From Wolbachia endosymbiont of Cylisticus convexus (lineage in GTDB: Bacteria; Pseudomonadota; Alphaproteobacteria; Rickettsiales; Anaplasmataceae), in assembly GCF_003344345.1 (NCBI RefSeq), contig NZ_QPIP01000167.1, forward strand, positions 1-8,013: 8,013 nucleotides of DNA, written 5' to 3'. Below, piece by piece: positions 6,359 through 8,013 of the stretch; within the stretch, counting starts at the first letter, position 1; every line of letters begins with the position of its first letter. Under the pieces are notes generated by a model. The model was not told the origin of the DNA and ran no database searches. It was given only the letters and a program-made list of their open reading frames with translations. The position numbers and the translations under genes were made by a program.

Positions 6359-6438
6359 AAAATCCTCCTGTATAAAAAAGATTCAGAGTACACATACAAC
6401 AGATATCGCTGAAGTTTTTACTGAAAAATTGGTTGAAA

Positions 6439-6450
6439 GGTCTGCAGACC
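6439..6450. repeat. 12-base perfect palindrome GGTCTGCAGACC
   Basis: A second perfect 12-base palindrome in the same gene-free stretch, unrelated in sequence to the first or to the WPE core. Confidence 0.4.
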
Positions 6451-6673
6451 GAGATAGATTTTGAGCTCTCTAAATATCTCTACTATCATTATAATGGCAT
6501 CTTGAGTATATGGAAGCAATTTTTTTATTAAAATAAAAAATTTTATTCTACAGCTTAAAAAGGAGTTTGCTAATTTTCACACTGAATCGGATTTCACTAC
6601 TCAAACCTAGAAACTTTAATGTATCAAGGTATCTGTTCAGGGGAATGTTCAAGTCAGTGCTCCCTTTCTTGTC

Positions 6674-6696
6674 ATTCCAGTGCTTGACACTGGAAT
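6674..6696. repeat. Wolbachia palindromic element, intergenic copy 1
   Basis: attccagtg (6674-6682) and cactggaat (6688-6696) form 9-base arms around cttga. The wider unit, tgtcat...atcca, spans 6670-6699. Its core is identical to the copy at 6839-6861. Confidence 0.9.
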
Positions 6697-6758
6697 CCAA
6701 TAATCTCATCAAAACGTTGTATTTTAAAATAACTTCTATACATACCCCATATTTCTGG

Positions 6759-6781
6759 ATCCCAGTGTCAAGCACTGGGAT
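6759..6781. repeat. Wolbachia palindromic element, intergenic copy 2, inverted
   Basis: atcccagtg (6759-6767) and cactgggat (6773-6781) pair around tcaag. The centre is the complement of that in copies 1 and 3, so this unit has the opposite orientation. The arms carry a compensated base pair (ccc/ggg in place of tcc/gga), so the pairing is kept. Confidence 0.9.
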
Positions 6782-6838
6782 GACACCTATTTATTTTCAG
6801 TGGTTCCTTTCTTATCATCCGGGTGGCCTTTTCTTGTC

Positions 6839-6861
6839 ATTCCAGTGCTTGACACTGGAAT
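6839..6861. repeat. Wolbachia palindromic element, intergenic copy 3, beside the IS end
   Basis: attccagtg (6839-6847) and cactggaat (6853-6861) pair around cttga, as in copy 1. The left flank (ccttttcttgtc) matches copy 1, but the right flank diverges at once (tctaccgt instead of tccaataa). This suggests the IS110 element begins here. Confidence 0.9.
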
Positions 6862-6869
6862 CTACCGTC

Positions 6870-7808
6870 TTAAGCGTCAAGATAAAAACTATTGTTTTTT
6901 ACCATGGCATTTAAACAAATAATGATTTTTCTCATGACAGCAACTAATGCAACTTTAGCGGCTTTGCCAGAAGCAACTAAGCGCTGATAAAGAGCTTTCA
7001 TTTTCCTGTTATGACGCATTGCGACCACAGCAGACATGTATAATGCTTTTCGAGCATAAAACCTGCCACCTATGATTTGAGCTTTGCTTACCTTTCTTCC
7101 GCTTTCATTAGTTTTTGGTGCAACTCCAATTAGACAGGCTATTTCTTTATTATCTAATCTACCAAGCTCAGGTACTTCTATGAGTAGGATACTCGCAATT
7201 TTGCGTCCAATACCTTTATAGCTAGTTAGAAGTTTGCTTTTTTCCTTCAAACCAGGGTCAGAGTCTATTATGTCTTCTATGTCTTGCCTAACTTGCTCTA
7301 ATTGTTTTTTGGCAAATTCTATCTGCTTTACTATATATTCTCTGGCTTTTCCTGTCACATTATGTAAACGACACATATTTGCGTGAACATCATCGCTTAG
7401 ATTACGCTCAATTGCTCTTAGTTCTTTTAGTTCTTCTTGTTTTTGTGAAACTATACATTCTACTACCTCATCGTTTTTTGTGATAAATTCAGCATACTTT
7501 TCTAGCAATTTTGCATCTAATTTGTCTGTTTTTGCAAAATGGTTACAAGCTTTCGCAAACGCATATACCCGGTTTGGGTGAGCTCTATGCACAACTATAC
7601 TATGTTCTTGTAACAATTTTACGACAAGTTTTTCATAACCGCCTGTTGATTCTACTACACATAATTCAACAAATACATTAACTATTTTTGACTTTATAAA
7701 CTCAGATATAGCTTTTTCTGCATTTTCTATACGCTGATGTTTATTGTTGATTGAAATATCAAGTGTCTCTTTTGAAACATCAATACCCATAAAAACTGTT
7801 CTAGCCAT
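6870..7808 (-). CDS. IS110-family transposase (DEDD recombinase)
   Basis: 312 residues, complete. IS110 transposases excise a circular intermediate and insert it using a RuvC-like DEDD domain, a C-terminal serine-bearing domain and a structured RNA guide. The N-terminal domain shows all four acidic residues: D10 in GIDVSK, E53 in VESTGGYE, and D95 and D98 in KTDKLDAK. A helical linker (about 115-190) follows. The C-terminal domain (about 194-300) has SYKGIGRKIASILL, LIGVAPKTNESGRK with the conserved Ser near 237, and IIGGRFYARKALYMSAV. No stops or frameshifts are seen, so the protein may be active. An AGGTG-type ribosome binding site (7818-7814) precedes the ATG. The stop TAA (6872-6870) lies only about 9 bases from the neighbouring palindrome, so the 3' non-coding end is very short, unlike the long 5' non-coding region. 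Confidence 0.95.
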   Translation of the reverse strand: MARTVFMGIDVSKETLDISINNKHQRIENAEKAISEFIKSKIVNVFVELCVVESTGGYEKLVVKLLQEHSIVVHRAHPNRVYAFAKACNHFAKTDKLDAKLLEKYAEFITKNDEVVECIVSQKQEELKELRAIERNLSDDVHANMCRLHNVTGKAREYIVKQIEFAKKQLEQVRQDIEDIIDSDPGLKEKSKLLTSYKGIGRKIASILLIEVPELGRLDNKEIACLIGVAPKTNESGRKVSKAQIIGGRFYARKALYMSAVVAMRHNRKMKALYQRLVASGKAAKVALVAVMRKIIICLNAMVKNNSFYLDA

Positions 7809-7974
7809 TTTTGCACCTATAAATTATAATCAAATAACAATATAAATGATGTACAGGATTGTGATTCGATCTTTTAGATCCCCCTACCGTTCGTACTACA
7901 TTTTTTAAGCAAGGAGTGTACTGAGATTCCTACGATTTCTATCAATCAATCCAATTGACAGTATCACTCCTTGC
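7809..7974 (-). ncRNA. Candidate IS110 bridge (guide) RNA region
   Basis: In the IS110 subgroup exemplified by IS621, a structured RNA of roughly 170-180 bases is encoded in the non-coding end upstream of the transposase. Here the 166 bases upstream of the ATG begin, in the minus direction, with a strong stem-loop 2 bases after a TATAAT box. A small second hairpin (gatct-ttt-agatc, 7868-7880) follows. The motif ACGGTAG occurs in this region (7890-7884, minus) and again just after the transposase stop (6868-6862), as might be expected of a donor-recognition segment. Location, size and structure fit; the guide loops are not identified. Confidence 0.5.
7909..7974. repeat. Long stem-loop upstream of the IS110 transposase
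   Basis: gcaaggagtgtactg (7909-7923) is the inverted complement of cagtatcactccttgc (7959-7974), apart from one bulged base. This gives a 15-bp stem around a 35-base loop, the longest inverted repeat I found in the window. It is not a terminator on either strand, because no T run follows. Confidence 0.88.
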
Positions 7975-7976
7975 TC

Positions 7977-7982
7977 ATTATA
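7977..7982 (-). promoter_or_regulatory. -10 box for the candidate guide RNA or transposase transcript
   Basis: TATAAT on the minus strand (7982-7977) ends 2 bases before the stem-loop. A start site 6-8 bases downstream would fall in the first arm of the stem. The -35 region (attaaa or tattaa at 16-17 bases) is weak. A second minus-strand TATAAT at 7828-7823 lies close to the transposase ATG and has no clear -35. Confidence 0.45.
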
Positions 7983-8013
7983 GCCTTGCGACTTTGATTT
8001 AATATACAATCCA

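Larger units (their letters stand above)
6173..6659. other. Gene-poor stretch, probably decayed coding sequence
   Basis: No intact gene is visible in these 487 bases. On the + strand, 47 or so codons end at TGA 6462-6464 (including VFTEKLVERSADRDRF), and a different frame continues as ELSKYLYYHYNGILSIW to a stop; neither part is recognised. A possible minus-strand relic is listed separately. Two perfect 12-base palindromes lie at 6305-6316 and 6439-6450. From about 6520 the sequence is nearly pure A/T. Confidence 0.5.
6862..8013 (-). mobile_element. IS110-family insertion sequence, apparently intact, boundaries approximate
   Basis: The element comprises the transposase gene (6870-7808, minus) and at least 170 bases upstream of it that hold a candidate guide RNA. 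IS110 elements usually lack terminal inverted repeats, and none was found. The transposase-distal end is inferred at about 6862, where the flank of the adjoining palindrome stops matching its sister copy. The other end lies beyond the -10 box at 7977-7982 and may be outside the window. The seven bases ctaccgt occur at both 6862-6868 and 7884-7890. Confidence 0.65.

Noticed and set aside
6548..6775. Minus-strand open frame of 75 codons ending LKFLGLSSEIRFSVKI
   Set aside because: It starts inside WPE copy 2 and crosses copy 1. The non-palindromic end is protein-like but unrecognised, and there is no start signal, so it is not called as a gene.
6674..6861. CRISPR array
   Set aside because: The repeats are self-complementary, differ in orientation and lie at irregular spacing (62 and 57 bases between units of about 23), with related flanks; no cas gene is nearby.
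6567..6914. Plus-strand open frame of 115 codons with repeated SFQCLTLES
   Set aside because: The repeated peptide is just the translated WPE palindrome (copies 1 and 3). There is no ribosome binding site, no ATG start, and it runs into the transposase gene on the other strand.

Overview
The window looks like Wolbachia (Alphaproteobacteria, Rickettsiales) or a very close relative. It is AT-rich, carries two different IS110-family transposase genes, and contains copies of a short palindrome (core attccagtg-N5-cactggaat or atcccagtg...cactgggat) that I recognise as a Wolbachia palindromic element (WPE). The species call rests on recall of these repeats and protein styles, not on a database search.

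Left end (1-687): the 3' half of an IS110-family transposase, broken by a frameshift near base 450. It ends 13 bases before pgsA, so the leader of pgsA is transposon-derived or transposon-adjacent.

Housekeeping block (688-5773), all on the + strand: pgsA (phosphatidylglycerophosphate synthase); a six-helix membrane protein of unknown function behind a near-consensus sigma70 promoter; then a compact run of bamD (outer-membrane protein assembly), a YebC/TACO1-family gene, an M23/LytM zinc peptidase (4-base overlap with yebC) and an SPFH/band-7 membrane protein (17-base overlap with the peptidase). The theme is envelope biogenesis: phospholipid synthesis, outer-membrane assembly, peptidoglycan cleavage and membrane-domain organisation. 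The peptidase gene has two WPE palindromes in frame just after its signal peptide, inside a 219-base segment bounded by a direct repeat.

Decaying region (5774-6869): a SemiSWEET/PQ-loop sugar-transporter gene with a perfect Shine-Dalgarno but a single frameshift, then about 490 bases with no intact gene (one possible minus-strand relic with a good ribosome binding site but several stops, and two 12-base palindromes), then a cluster of three WPE copies.

Right end (about 6862-8013): an apparently intact IS110-family element on the minus strand. The non-coding stretch upstream of its transposase holds a 15-bp hairpin directly downstream of a TATAAT box, the place and form expected for an IS110 bridge (guide) RNA. 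The element's other end abuts a WPE, which suggests that the palindromes may serve as its target.
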